From positions 62,818,441 to 62,882,440 of the forward strand of contig JACSVZ010000007.1 in assembly GCA_014706295.1 (NCBI GenBank): 64,000 nt of DNA. The letters are read 5' to 3'. The stretch comes from Lycocorax pyrrhopterus obiensis (taxonomy: Eukaryota > Chordata > Aves > Passeriformes > Paradisaeidae). The first letter of the stretch is position 1; each line of letters begins with the position of its first letter. Both the position numbers and the translations under genes were made by a program. A model generated the notes under the pieces. The model made no database searches, was not told the origin of the DNA, and worked only from the letters and a program-made list of their open reading frames with translations. This document shows, piece by piece, positions 33,526 to 45,190 of the stretch.

Positions 33526-36096
33526 TTTATCCACAATCCTAAGGCCTTGCTCGGGATTGCTGCAGGAGGATTCTTTCCTCATTGCTTGCATCCCTCTTGA
33601 AACTTGGGCTCCAGAGTGACTTTGCAGCCAGGTTAGTGAAAAATCCATATGTTAGAATAATGCAGGGGGTAATGAACGACTCCTTAATAGCTGGGAAATA
33701 AAGCTGCAGCCAGCTCAATAAAGCTCTGGATCCTCTCCTTCTCCTCCACGGGCTTTTAAAATAAACCATAAATTCCCGGAGTTTTACTAGTGAGAGACTT
33801 AACTGTTCAAGTAGACAAAGTGAAATTTATATTTTATTGGGAGAAAATGGATGCCTGAGCCTTCTTTATGGTCAGATCAAGACCGACTGTGGCAGGCTGC
33901 CCTTTTATAAAAGAGGAAAAATCTTAATTTACAATTTAACCGGGGATCAAATGCCCCATGAACAGCTGCCAGTGGTCACTGCTGGAATTTGTGCTCCACA
34001 AAGAGGCTTGAGCAAGAGCTGAGCCCAACTTTTACTCCAGGGTTGTAAAATAACTCCATCCCCATGTGTCCCATCCTTTCCCAGTGTTTGGATTTCCAAT
34101 CTCCATTTCCATTTTTTTTGTGGGCTCTGTTGGAGAGGGTTTGGTTTTGAAGTGAGAGAATCACACGAGGCAAAGAATTCTCCTCCCGTGCCACAAATCC
34201 AGGCAAATTCTGGCTGCTCCCAAAACACCGGGAAGGCTCCATGAGCTGCATTTATGGGGAATTTGGGAGGATTTTTGTGAGGTTGTTGGGGTGAGCAAGG
34301 ATCAGTCCCATCGCTCTTCCCCAAAGAGGTACGAGACAAGGTTTAGGGTCAGGATATTTAATCCTTTCCCATCCCCTTTTGGTGAAACTCTTTGGCCTTT
34401 TGGATGTTGTGTTTCTTTCTGAAATGGGATTTTTAATCCCTGGGTTCACCGTGAGCTCACAGAGAGAGGGAATTGCAAAGGCAATTTAGGTTTGTGCCTG
34501 GTTATGATTACAGGACTTTTTTTCCTAGGATTTACCAGAGAAAAAAATGCCTGATAACGATGGCAGCCGAACTTGCTCAGTTTTGGGAGGGTTTGTCCTG
34601 GCGGGGACCCTGTGCACGAGCCAGTTTTAATCTCTCGATTTGATTCAGGCTCGCTGCAATTCGGGAATGGACAAGACATTTATTTCCTGGAAGTTAAAGT
34701 GATTAATAAATGTGTTCACCTCCTTAAAAAATTCACATCTTCTATTTATATGATTTTTTTTAGCTGAGGCATTGAGGGACTCACATTTAACTGGGCTCCA
34801 GCATTTCTATGGCAGTTCCTTGACGGTCATTTGTTATTAAAAGTGATTTTTTTTAATGTTTTCCATGGAAATTTGGATGAATCCCTCTATTTTTCTTAGC
34901 CTGAATTGTAAATTTTCCCAGTACTCCATGGCTTCATCGGTGAGGTTGTTCCCTTGATGGCATTTTAATGTCACTTGGTGCCTAATGATGCCACTCCTTC
35001 ATTTAGACAGGAGGGACATGGCACATTCCAGGAGGTGGGAGCTGAGCTTGGAGAAATGGAACCTGGCAGTGGTTAAAAAGTGGGAATGATTAATCACAGG
35101 GATCGCTTTATAAAGGAAAATGGTAAATGCATCCTTAAGAAAGCTTTAAAATCACGAGGGGATGTGTGCTGGCTCAGCCCCACTGCAGGAGGAGGGATTT
35201 GGGAATGTTTGTGTCCTCAGGGAAAAAATTCCCACCCCTGGGGTGATGTCTGTGAGGGATCTGTTGTGTGCAGGGTCTCTGATGAATTTCTTGCTGTGTG
35301 TGTGTCCTGGGGGCCCAGAAAATTCCCCAAATCTGCTGGTTTTTAACTCTTCTGTTGCAAACGGAGTGATCCCAAAATCGCAGATTGGTTTTAAGTGGAA
35401 TAATCCCAAAGGGAGTTTCCCGCTTCTCCCTTTTTGTCCTCCTACACCCAAACATCCCAGGAAATTCTCAAGTCTGAGCTGTGCCAAAGTGGGTCAGTGG
35501 GAAATTTCAGGAATTTGATAACGATCCTGATCTGTGCCTGTATTCCCTTGCTCTGATTTTCCCTTATCCACAACTCCTTCAGTTACCTGGATTCCGTGGC
35601 CCTGAGGTTTATTACCTCCAATAAACCCAATTTTCGTGCCTGTTGCTAACGAGGGGTTTGCTCAGTGGCACTCCCAGCTCCAGCAGACAGCTCCTGGCTG
35701 CTCACTTTTGCCTCTGCTGAGGATTTTTGGGATGTCCCTCTCCAAGTGCTGTCCCCAGCTGCGTGGAGAACAGCCCGGATTGATGTGCACGGGGCAGGGA
35801 ATTAAGAGCTGGATAAACAGCTTCACACCAAGGTAAATATTAATCCTTTTCCGTGAACTGCTGATGGAAAAACCCAGGGCAAACAGGAATATTAATAAAC
35901 CCCCATGGTGTGGAGCGCTGTGGTCACAGGCAGGGCCCTGCCAGGGCTCTTTCCCATCCCCTTGGTGCTGGGAGCTCTCCTGGGTGCTGCTGTGGGATTT
36001 TGGATGGGGTCAGCTGTGGGTTGGGGTCGCCTGGATGTCCCTGGCACAGCTCTGGGTGCCCAGACTCCCGTGGGAGCAGGGAATTTCCTTCACAGT
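33526..36096. other. Long repeat-poor non-coding stretch
   Basis: About 2.6 kb without recognised genes or repeats. AT-rich, repeat-free patches occur at 33630-33950 ('caataaagctctggatcctc', 'aatttacaatttaaccgggg') and 34680-34990 ('gtgattaataaatgtgttca'). Neither has coding features. Confidence 0.45.
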
Positions 36097-36500
36097 GGAA
36101 GACAGGCTGGGAGAGCTAGGAATGTTCACCTGGAGAAGGGAAAGCTCCAGGGAGAGCTCAGAGCCCCTTCCAGGACCTAAAGGGGCTCCAGGAGAGCTGG
36201 AGAAGGACTGGGGACAAGGGATGGAGGGACAGGACACAGGGAATGGCTTCCCACTGCCAGAGGGCAGGGATGGATGGGATATTGGGAAGGAATTCCTGGC
36301 TGGGAGGGTGGAGAGGCCCTGGCACAGGGTGCCCAGAGAAGCTGTGGCTGTCCCTGGATCCCTGGCAGTGCCCAAGGCCAGGATGGACATTGGGGCTTGG
36401 AGCAGCCTGGGACAGTGGGAGGTGTCCCTGCCATGGCAGGGGGTGGCACTGGATGGGATTTAAGATTCCTTCCAACCCAAACCATTCTGGGATTCTGTGA
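36097..36500 (+). mobile_element. Long CR1 LINE 3' end
   Basis: One of the two longest plus-strand tails. It begins in the region encoding the end of ORF2 ('aggctgggagagctaggaat', 'cacctggagaagggaaagct'), which on the plus strand preserves the L-E-K-style signature only in scrambled frames. It continues with 'gccccttccaggacctaaag', 'ggacaagggatggagggaca', 'cacagggaatggcttcccac', the 'gatattgggaagg' block and the 3' UTR with an intact palindrome 'ccctgccatggcaggg'. The end is 'cattctgggattctgtgatg'. Confidence 0.93.
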
Positions 36501-37462
36501 TGATGAAATATCCCCTCGAAGAGGATGGGATAAGGTGATCCGGGCTGATCTAAGGACCGCTTCCAACATGGACAACTCCTGACTCAAATCCCCCTCCCCA
36601 CAATCCCGAGTAGAAATGAAAACCTCGTTAGAAAACCCCGTTAGAAACCAAACTCTCCTTAACCCCGTCCAGCACCCTCAGGTGCTGCGGGTGACACTGA
36701 GCTCCCGTGGCAGCGTCGGTTGGACCTTGGGCGGCGTTGCCGTGATGGAAACCGGAGCGGAGACTCCTCTTGGAACGGGAGAAAAGTGGATTTTTCATGG
36801 GTTTGCTGCTCCTTACCCAGGGCTCTGTCCCCGACAAAGCTGCCGTGGCTGGTGCCAATCTCTGGCTGACAGGACAGGACTTGTGCCACCCCAGAGGGGC
36901 CACAGGGGTGCCTGAGGTTTGCTGGATGAGTTGAACTTCCAGGGAAAAGCTGGATAAATGGCTCTGTAATCCTTCACTTTCAGCGAGAGCTGGGTCAAAT
37001 GACGGCTTCATTTACACCCCACATCAAGCAAAGTCTGGGCCTGACTGTGAAATATGGGATGTTGGGCTCCACGGCTGGGAAATCCTTTCCATCATCGGTG
37101 CAAAAAAACATCCCCGAGCTCTTTGGGAAGCGCTGTTCCCTCCCCCTGACACATTCCCCCATTTAATTTTGCTTCCTGCTCCGTTGGGAATTCATTTCTG
37201 GGTCAGCCCTTCCCAGCCTTTCAGAGCATTAATCGCGGTGTTGTGGCTTTGATTAAACTGCAAAGTGTTCCCTTCCTAATTTAGCTTCACTAATTAATGA
37301 GGGGATGGCTGATTGAGCCCAGGCTGGCCAGGATTTGCTGCTATCGCTTTTGGGGGGGTGGGTAAGGCCAGAGTCACTCCCTTTTCCAAAAGGAGGTGGA
37401 AAAGGACAGGAAATCTGAGAAATCCTGAGAAACTTGGTGTGGCTCTTTGATTTTAGAGTGAA
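36501..37462. other. Unassigned non-coding stretch
   Basis: No gene or repeat recognised; a G7 run ('gggggggtgggtaag') lies near 37351-37365. AT-rich words with TAATTAA occur at 37275-37300. Confidence 0.4.
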
Positions 37463-37503
37463 ACAAAAATTAAATTAAATTAAAATTAAATTAAATTAAA
37501 AAA
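37463..37503. repeat. (ATTAA)n microsatellite
   Basis: About eight 'attaa' pentamers with one inserted A. Same unit as the array at 6438-6460. Confidence 0.85.
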
Positions 37504-37772
37504 TCCTTTGTGTGAGCGGTTGGGGTAAATTCTCTTTTCCTTACGTGTTCACGGAGAGCGCGGCCCTGCACCTCTCTGCTCTGCTGGGCAAAGGGATTAA
37601 TTTTAAATTTTTTTCCTCAATCCATGGATATTTTTACCCTAAATTTACAGCAATTCAAGCCTGTGATCCAGGCTTAAAAGAGAGGAGGAAGAGCTTTAAC
37701 AAAGAGGCCAAAATATTGTTTATTACAGTGTGACACTGATGAGCATGGAAATGAAAATTAATAATGGCTGAG

Positions 37773-38236
37773 CGATGTTGATTTTCCAGGAATTTTGATG
37801 TTCATTTTCCAGGGATCTTGACACTGATTTTCCAGAGATTTTGGCGTTGATTTTACCGAGATTTTGATGCTGATTTTATAGGGGTTTTGATGTTGATTTT
37901 GTAGGGATTTTGATGCTGATTTTGTAGGGGTTTTGACATTAATTTTACAGGAATTTTGACGCTGACTTTAGTGGGATCTTGACGTTGATTTTCCAGGGAT
38001 CTTGATGTTGATTTTCCAGGGATTTTGGCATTGATTTTACTGATATTTTGATGTTGATTTTATAGGGGTTTTGACGTTAATTTTACAGGAATTTTGATGC
38101 TGATTTTACCGGGATCTTGATGTTGATTTTACAGGAATTTTGATGTTGATTTTCCAGGGATTTTGATGCTGATTTTCCAGGGATTTTGATGTTGCTTTTA
38201 CAGGAATTTTGATGTTGATTTTGCAAGGATTTTGGG
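37773..38236. repeat. 24-bp minisatellite, about 19 copies
   Basis: Tandem units close to 'gggattttgatgttgatttt' plus 'ccag', 'acag' or 'atag'. The constant part is 'ttttga(t/c)g(t/c)tgatttt'; the variable part is the 3-4 bases before the G run. About 19 units fit. Because the period is a multiple of 3, an open frame would repeat an 8-residue peptide, but stop codons TGA and TAG within the unit interrupt plus frames. Higher-order structure is hinted at by alternating 'tgtagg', 'acagga' and 'ccaggg' unit types. Confidence 0.95.
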
Positions 38237-39109
38237 ACTGGGAGCCCTGGAGGAGGGAGCCCTGGTCTTGGCAGAAAGTTCCTGTCGGGATCAGCAGAAT
38301 TCAGCGCCCACCAGCCTGGCAGGATACTCCAAAGTGTATCCTAGGAATGCACGCCTGGAAATATTTTAATGGAATGCTGCAGCCCGCGTGGCTGAGCGAA
38401 TTTCAAACGTATTTAAATAATTCCCCGAGCCTCGTGGGTGCTGGGCAGAACTGAGGTGTGCAGAACACGAAAACCTCCCGTGCTTTTTAGGATTAAAACG
38501 GTTTTGGTTGCTTAAAGAAGAAACCTCTATTTTTGGGAGGGTGTTAACAACAGCGACTGAAGGTGAGCCAGAGCCGCTTCCTCGTGGCTGGAATTTGATA
38601 ACACGGGGGTATCAATCAGCCTTCCCGAATTAGCATTTCCCTGATAGGGATGCACAAAGCCTTTTAATGAGCACTTTCAAGTCCCCCAGCTCCGGGGGTT
38701 TTTTTGCCTGCTCGTTCCTTAGCAACAGGCGGGATTGGCAGGGAGCAGGGGTTTGATGTGTTCCTACATAAAGGGTTTACAGGGCTGGAAACCGAACGCG
38801 GAAAATGAGGATAATTGTGGTTTATTGTCTTGGCACGAGGTTCAAAGATAAACAAACAACCTTTGGGCCCTCAGAAGCTTCCTGGGATGTTCTTCTTCCT
38901 TCCTCTTTTCTCCTGGAGAACTTCTCCACCAAGCCTGGAGTTGAAATTAAATAGACTTTTGTCTGGTTTCTAGAAATTAGCACATCAGAGGAGAAAAAGC
39001 GGGAGCTGCTTGATCTGCATTAGAAAGGGGAATTAAGGAATGTTCTGTTGGAATGTATGGAACAGGAACAAACGTCCTACAAAGCTTTGGCAGAGCTGCA
39101 GCTTGGGGG
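38237..39109. other. Unassigned non-coding stretch
   Basis: No gene or mobile element recognised. The stretch 38590-38900 looks single copy and mildly AT-rich. Confidence 0.4.
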
Positions 39110-39502
39110 TGGTGGCACCTTCAGCCTGGAGAAGAGAAGGATCCTGGGAGAGCTCAGAGCCCCTTCCAGGACCTAAAGGGGCTCCAGGAGAGCTGGAGAG
39201 GGACTGGGGACAAAGGATGGAGGGACAGGACACAGGGAATGGCTTCCCACTGCCAGAGGGCAGGGCTGGATGGGATATTGGGAATTAGGAATTCCTGGCT
39301 GTGAGGGTGGGGAGGGGCTGGAATGGAATTCCCAGAGAAGCTGTGGCTGCCCCTGGATCCCTGGAAGTGACCAAGGCCAGGCTGGACGGGGCTTGGAGCA
39401 GCCTGGGACAGTGGGAGGTGTCCCTGCCCACGGCAGGGGGTGGAACTGGATGGGATTTACGATCCCTTCCAACCCAAATCATTCCGGGATTCTGCGATTC
39501 CG
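39110..39502 (+). mobile_element. Long CR1 LINE 3' end
   Basis: Blocks in order: 'cagcctggagaagagaagga' (end of ORF2), 'gccccttccaggacctaaag', 'ggactggggacaaaggatgg', 'cacagggaatggcttcccac', 'gatattgggaattaggaatt' (with an extra 'attagga' shared with the copy at 46.3 kb), 'gaagctgtggctgcccctgg', 'gcagcctgggacagtgggag', 'tgcccacggcagggggtgga' and 'cccttccaacccaaatcatt'. An inverted copy of the same tail follows within about 50 bp. Confidence 0.93.
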
Positions 39503-39550
39503 TAATTTTGTATAAAGGAATGCCCTGGGAATGGGACCCTGCTGGGTGCT

Positions 39551-39646
39551 GGGGTGGTTTGGGCGGGAAGGGCTCCTTAAAGCTCATCCGGTTCCAACCC
39601 CCGCCGTGGGCAGGGACACCTCCCACTATCCCAGGTTGCTCCAAAT
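39551..39646 (-). mobile_element. CR1 LINE 3' end, inverted, tail-to-tail with previous copy
   Basis: Reverse complement of the common tail: 'ggtttgggcgggaagggctc', 'cttaaagctcatccggttcc', 'cccccgccgtgggcagggac', 'acctcccactatcccaggtt'. It faces the plus-strand copy that ends at 39502, so the two 3' ends make an inverted repeat with arms of nearly 100 bp. Confidence 0.9.
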
Positions 39647-40090
39647 ATTTTCCACACTCACACTGTGCATCACTCCTTCTCTTTGTCCTTTCCAGGAACT
39701 ATTCCATCCCAAAATCTGCTGTCAGAACCTGGGAGAGGGTCCGCGTTGAGCAGACACCCTTCACTGGGGAGCACCCACCGTCTCTCCATCCATGGGATCC
39801 CACCCTTGAGCTCCTGGAATACGTCACGGCCCAGTGCACAGCAGATGATGCCAATTAAGCTTTTCTTTAACGAGCTTTGGACTTTGCTGCCTTCCTGCTC
39901 AGGGCAGATCCCGTCACATCCCCTCGGTCTCCGCGGAAGCTGGGATTGGTGCAGGCTGTGCAGGGGCTGCTGGGCAGGGCTGGAACAGCCTCACACATGT
40001 CCTGGCATGGAGACACCACACAGAGCTGCTCCACTGAACCCCAAACCTGGAGCCTCCCACCCGTGATTTAAACCCAGCAAATTCCAGGGA
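39647..40090. other. Unassigned non-coding stretch
   Basis: No gene or repeat recognised between the inverted CR1 copy and the chimeric repeat. Confidence 0.4.
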
Positions 40091-40601
40091 ATTTTCATAT
40101 TCTACATCATAAATGCCAGGAATTTGGACATTTTCACTCTGGACACCCTCCTGAGCACTCCTTCTCTCCCAGGTCACCTCCATGGGACAAGCTGCTCCAA
40201 GTTTCATCCAACCTGGCCTTGGACTCTTCCAGGGATCCAGGGGCAGCCACAGCTTCTCTGGGAAAGCTCTTTCAATACTTCTCCACCTTCACAGCCAGGA
40301 ATTCCTTCCCAATATCCCACCTATACCTGCCCTCTGGCAGTGGGAAGCCATTCCCCCTTGTCCTGACATTCCAGGCTCTTGGAAATAGTTTCTCTTCATG
40401 TTTCTTTCAGCTCCCTCAGGTCCTGGAGGGTCACAATTGGGCTGCCCTAAAGCTTTTCTTCTCCAGGCTGAACAATCACAGCTCTCCCAGCCTTTCCTTC
40501 CAGCAGAGCTGCTCCATCCCTCGAATCGTTGGCCCCCTCTGGAAGAACAATTCCGACAGCAGGAGCGTGAAATTGCTCCCTGGGAGCCACCCACCCTCTC
40601 T
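40091..40601 (-). mobile_element. Chimeric CR1-like repeat, copy 1
   Basis: On the minus strand the middle is standard CR1: 'ctccaggacctgagggagct' region, 'gaatggcttcccactgccag', 'gatattgggaaggaattcct', 'gatccctggaagagtccaag'. The 3' part is not the usual CR1 end. Instead it shares with 46025-46541 the phrases 'gtcccatggaggtgacctgg', 'gagtgctcaggagggtgtcc', 'agagtgaaaatgtccaaatt' and 'cctggcatttatgatg'. The 5' part, next to 'ggtgggtggctcccagggag', is also shared. The bases 'agggaatt' flank both sides and could be a target-site duplication, though the word is very common here. Confidence 0.8.
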
Positions 40602-40961
40602 AGGGAATTCTGCCCCTGGCATGGGCGCTTTCCGTGAGGTGCCCTGGGTTTTGTGTGAAGTTGAGTCAAATTTAAGGCTGACCGTGGGGCAGGTGCCTCT
40701 TGGTGTTTGCTGCTGCTGCAGGATCTACGCAGGGACGGAGCTGCTGCTCCTCCTGCTCTCATCCCACCCTTCCTCTGCCCAAATCAGCCCAAATTCTTCC
40801 ATTTAAAAACACACCTCAAAGAGAGACCAGCAAAAAAACCTCTGCAAACGCTTCCTGGTGATTTTATGGGCTCGAAATTGATTTTTATTCTGTTCCAAGA
40901 GGAGGATGATGATCCTTTTGCAGCAGCAGAAGACATCTGGTACCTGTTACCCCTCAGGTGA
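40602..40961. other. Unassigned non-coding stretch
   Basis: No gene or repeat recognised between the chimeric repeat and the pentamer array. Confidence 0.4.
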
Positions 40962-41049
40962 ATCCCATCCCATCCCATCCCATCCCATCCCATCCCATCC
41001 CATCCCATCCCATCCCATCCCATCTCATCCCATCCCATCCCATCCCATG
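40962..41049. repeat. (CCCAT)n pentamer array
   Basis: About 17 units of 'cccat' (GGATG on the other strand) with one 'ctcat' variant. The unit equals the 'gggatgggat' stretch normally found once or twice in the common CR1 tail, so the array may have grown from a CR1 remnant; the surrounding CR1 blocks are not recognisable, so this is inference. Confidence 0.95.
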
Positions 41050-42182
41050 GGTTGAGCTTCTCCCACGGAGCCTCTCGTGCCCCTCCAGCACTCGTTGAAA
41101 CCAGTCCCGCCCAGCTTAACCCTGCACAGAACCATCTGCAATGCTAATTAAGAGTGATGACTTATTCAGTGCTTCCAGGCTGTTTCCTGTGGGAATTTTG
41201 GCACACTCAGGCACCAGGGAACGGATCCCTGCTGTTCATAATTCCCAGTTCCCAGGGCTGAGGTCAGGAATGGTTTGTGCAGCCAGTACTTGGCTCAGCC
41301 CGTGCTGCCTGTGGCAAATTCCCGGGGGGATGTGCTCCTGGGGCTCTCTCCAGCCTCCTGCTTGCAGCATTCCATAGAAATCCCATGGATAAGGAAGGAA
41401 TGTGCCTGTTACCTGCTGCTGCCAGTGGGTTGTGCCACTCCACTGCGTTATGGAGCTGCAAACACCGCCCAGCGCTGCCTCACACCGATCCATCTCCATC
41501 CTTCCCGGCCTGTTATCCAAGGAATCTTCATCCCCAGCTCCCTCCTCGGCCGAGCTAAGGTTTCCAGGTGGGAATTGCAGCGGTGTCAAACCTGGGTCAC
41601 TCGGGAGTGGTTTTATCACTTAAAGAAACCTCATGGCAGGCACCAGCAAAAGCAGATTTGATTTAAATTTAACAAAGCTCAGTTTCAAGGTTCGCTCTGC
41701 TGCTACATAAACACAAAGGAAAATCAGATCAAAATCAATTTAATCTGATTTGCACAGAGACCAAGGGGACAAAAGGAGAAGAGTGCAAAGGGCAAAGGAG
41801 ACCCTCCCTTTGAGCTTCTCCTTACCAAGCTCAGCCTAAGATTTGATCAATGGCTTTATGCCTAAAGGATTTAGCAGCACTTAATCATGGAGTAATTTAA
41901 CACTTGTAGTAAATTGTATTGAAGCTTTTCGTGAGCACAGCAGGGACTGAACTGCAGCTCTGGCGCTGTTCCTGCTGCTCTTGCTGCAGGGTGTTGGGAA
42001 CAATTCCCACAGGGACACAAAGGAGTTCATGGAAAGGTGAAAATTCCCTCCTCAGGTGCCTTTGGGTCTCTCAAAGGAAGGGCTGAGCCTTGAGGAGTGG
42101 AGGGGTCAGCCCAGATCCCATCTCAGCTTTTGGGGATGGTTCTCTGGGTATCACAAACTTGAGGGTTGGGGAGCTCTGAGGG
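41050..42182. other. Unassigned stretch with AT-rich core
   Basis: No gene or mobile element recognised. From 41640 to 41945 the sequence is AT-rich and repeat-free ('atttgatttaaatttaacaa', 'aaaatcaatttaatctgatt', 'cacttaatcatggagtaatt', 'aacacttgtagtaaattgta'), a candidate conserved non-coding element. Confidence 0.4.
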
Positions 42183-42235
42183 GTGTCCCATTCCCAGGGA
42201 TGTCCCATTCCCAGGGATGTCCCATTCCCAGGGAG
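42183..42235. repeat. 17-bp tandem repeat, 3 copies
   Basis: Three near-identical units of 'tgtcccattcccaggga' in direct tandem. Confidence 0.9.
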
Positions 42236-44447
42236 ATATCACATTCCAGGAGGGCTCAAAGTGCCCCACATAGAACTTCTGTTCAAAGGATCATGAGCTG
42301 CTTGGCTTTAGTCCCCTCTCAGTCTCCAGGATTTTTCAGGGAAGCCGTTTTCCAAGGTTGTAGGGAATGCTGGAGTTTCTCATCCCCACCTTGGTGAGGC
42401 ACCAGGAGCTCAGACAGCGCCATCCTCACCTTGGTTGTGCAAGTTCCTGATAAGGTTTGGGGAAGTCTTATCACTCAAATCATTCCAATGCTGAGGGTTA
42501 ATGAGAATTGCTGGAATTGTGGAGCAGCCTGAGGAGTGGGGAGAAGGGAAAATCCACCCCCATTCCCAGGAGTGACCTGGCCCTGCTCAGAGCTGTCCCA
42601 GAGTCGAGGCACCGTGGGAATGGGATACAGTGAGAGGAGGAAAATGTCCCAACTTTTGCTCCTCAGGTTTAAAATCCCAATGGAAAAACAACACTGGTGG
42701 TGCGGCCTTGGTCTCCTCTTCCCTGGCTTTGACCTGAACTGGTTCTGCTGGAGTGGTTGGAAATATTTTTGGGAGCACTGAGGAAGGTGTGACCTCCTGA
42801 TTTGTCCCATCTGCTTGGAACTGGAGCTGAGGGATGCAGGAAATGCATTCCTGCATTTTTCCCACCAAAGAGGTGGGAATTGGGACAGCAGAGCTCTGCT
42901 GGAATGGGATTTTCGGGAGAGCAGGGACCTGAGCAGGCACCAGCTTTGCTCATTGATGGTGTTGATGAGTCAATGCTTTCCTTCAGAATTCCTGAGGAAA
43001 ACCAGGAGGAGCCCGGACCCTTCCCATGCCTGCAGCCTCTTCCTGCGGCCAGACTGAGCTGCTCCCTTCCCAAATCCCAAGAATCTGCTGTGGTTCCATT
43101 CTCTGCTGCTTTCTTCCCACTTTTAAAAGACATTTTCCAGCTAAGAATAAATTCCTTTTGTTTCTTCTTTCAGGCCTTCATCCCATTTGGGTTTGAACAT
43201 GAGGAAAACATTTTTCCATCTCAGCCCACTTGGGCAGTGCCCCATTTTGTCCAGAATATTGATTATTAATCCTTAATTATTTTATTCCCATATTAGAGAA
43301 ATTTGAGGGAATTTTTTAGTTGGTGTGGCTTTTTTCCCTCCCTTCAGAGTTTTTCGTAACTACTTCTTGTTTAAAAAGATCAAAATTCTCTGGCGGTGCC
43401 TGGAAGAAATCCTTGGAAACCATAAATTTTCCTTTTCCAGTGGTCTGGGACAACACTGATGATTTCCAGGCAACTTTTCCTGATGGCACAAGGATTGTGG
43501 GAGACTTAGCTCCGAAATTCCAGCCCTGCCACATCCCCACCTTTCTGCTCATTCCTTCTCATCCCTCCCTAAATTCCACCACATTTTAGGGATAAACCAG
43601 ATCTTGGAGCCATCGAATTCTTGGCTCAGTGAGGACCCCAGCACTGCCAAAGCTGGAATTCGGAATCCTGGCTGTGTATTCCATGTATTTGAAAGGGAAG
43701 CGGCAGGTATTGAGTTTGATAAGGAAAAGGATGGAATATTATTTGGAATTTTTAATGCATCTGGATGCAACACGCTCCGACATTTCCTTCACTAAACTCA
43801 CTGACTGAATATTCAGCAATCTCCCCTTCATTACGTTAAATGCCTTGGAAAGAGAAACCAGAGCAGTGTTCAGGAAAGAACCACTGGATACGGAATGGCT
43901 TCTATCCCATAAAAATGCAAATTAACCCTCAGGAAGTTAAGGTTCGTTTGGATAGAAAATAAAAATGGGTTTCAAACAGAGCCCAGAGGAGCTCTGCGAA
44001 CACCAGGATTTTCAGGGACATCAGCAGCCCCAGATGATGCTGTGAAGAGAATTTCCCAGCTCTTTCCCAAATTTTTATTTTTATTTTTAACCCTGGATTC
44101 CCACCAGAACTCAACTTAGAAGGCTCCGGTGTCCCAGCAACTCCCTGCTTTTCCAGGACCTTCACCAACGGGGCACTGCCATGGAAAAGAAAGGATTTTT
44201 TTGGTGTCTCCATCATCCAGAAATATCCATCCCCCCCACCCCGAGTGTTCTGGGATGTGATGATCGTGTCTGGGATGTGCGTGGCCATTCCTACAGGATG
44301 GTGAGGAGAACATCCAGGTGTGCTGTAAGAACTGGACATTTTTCCAAGGATCTCTCCTGGGAAACTCACGGCTCTGAAGGGCCAACAGCACAAAGTTCCA
44401 AGAAGTTTTCCAGCACTGCAGGGCTTTCCTTGGAAGTTGTGCTGGCG
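42236..44447. other. Unassigned non-coding stretch
   Basis: No gene can be supported. Several plus-strand open frames (42802-43269, 43320-43589, 43604-43795) follow pyrimidine-rich tracts ending in 'cag' (for example 'tttcttctttcag' before 43170), which gives a superficial exon-like look, but the peptides match no family I know and similar frames are frequent throughout the window. Confidence 0.4.
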
Positions 44448-44570
44448 TTGGAAGGGTTCAAGGCCAGGTTGGAGCAGCCTGGGATAGTGGAAGGTGTCCC
44501 TGCCCATGGCAGGGGTGGAGCTGGATGAGCTTTAAGGTTCTTCCAACCCAAACCATTCCGTGATTCCATG
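44448..44570 (+). mobile_element. CR1 LINE 3' end
   Basis: Common tail from 'caaggccaggttggagcagc' via 'ctgggatagtggaaggtgtc', 'cctgcccatggcaggggtgg' and 'gatgagctttaaggttcttc' to 'caacccaaaccattccgtga' and 'ttccatg'. Confidence 0.92.
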
Positions 44571-45190
44571 AAAACAGAGAACCTCAGCGAGACGCAGTTT
44601 TCCCAATGTCTGCCAAAAGGAGACTTTTCCATGGATTTGGGGTGATTTTCTTATGGCAGATGCTCTTCTGTGCAGAATCCTGGGTTTTCCATGAAGAGGA
44701 GTTGAGTTAATTTCAAATCCTTGGGTGCTCCAGAGGTTCCCTGCAGGGATGTGATGTGGCCACTCCGGGATGTGTGTGAGGAACCTGGAATGTTTTGCTC
44801 CTGCTGAGGTGGCTTGAGGCTGTGAAATAGGGCACTGGATCAAATCCCAGCATCCCACGGAAATAACCACGGGATGAATGCCCCCAGAGCTGCAGTTCCC
44901 CTCATTTTCCTCATTCCTCCTCTCTTGCTTCGTTTTCCAGTGGAATTTTTTTACTCCTAATTCCCAGTGTGTGTGGCCTATTCCCCCAGGTTTCTCCCTT
45001 CATGGTGTGACCATGTCACCATCCCCATCTGCTCCAAGGAAATCTTCCCAGGAGACTCCAAACATTCATTTTTTGGAGCTTTTCTGTGGAGAAGTCTTTG
45101 CCTTTGCTTTTCCATTGTTGAGTATGGATATTTTCTTTTCCGTATGTGGTGGGGTGGGAGGTGTCTCTTGGTCTAATGGAAGGAATTCCT
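44571..45190. other. Unassigned non-coding stretch
   Basis: No gene or repeat recognised. Confidence 0.35.

Noticed and set aside
40784..41038. Minus frame with repeated G-W-D-G-M peptide
   Set aside because: Translation of the pentamer array; repeat artefact.
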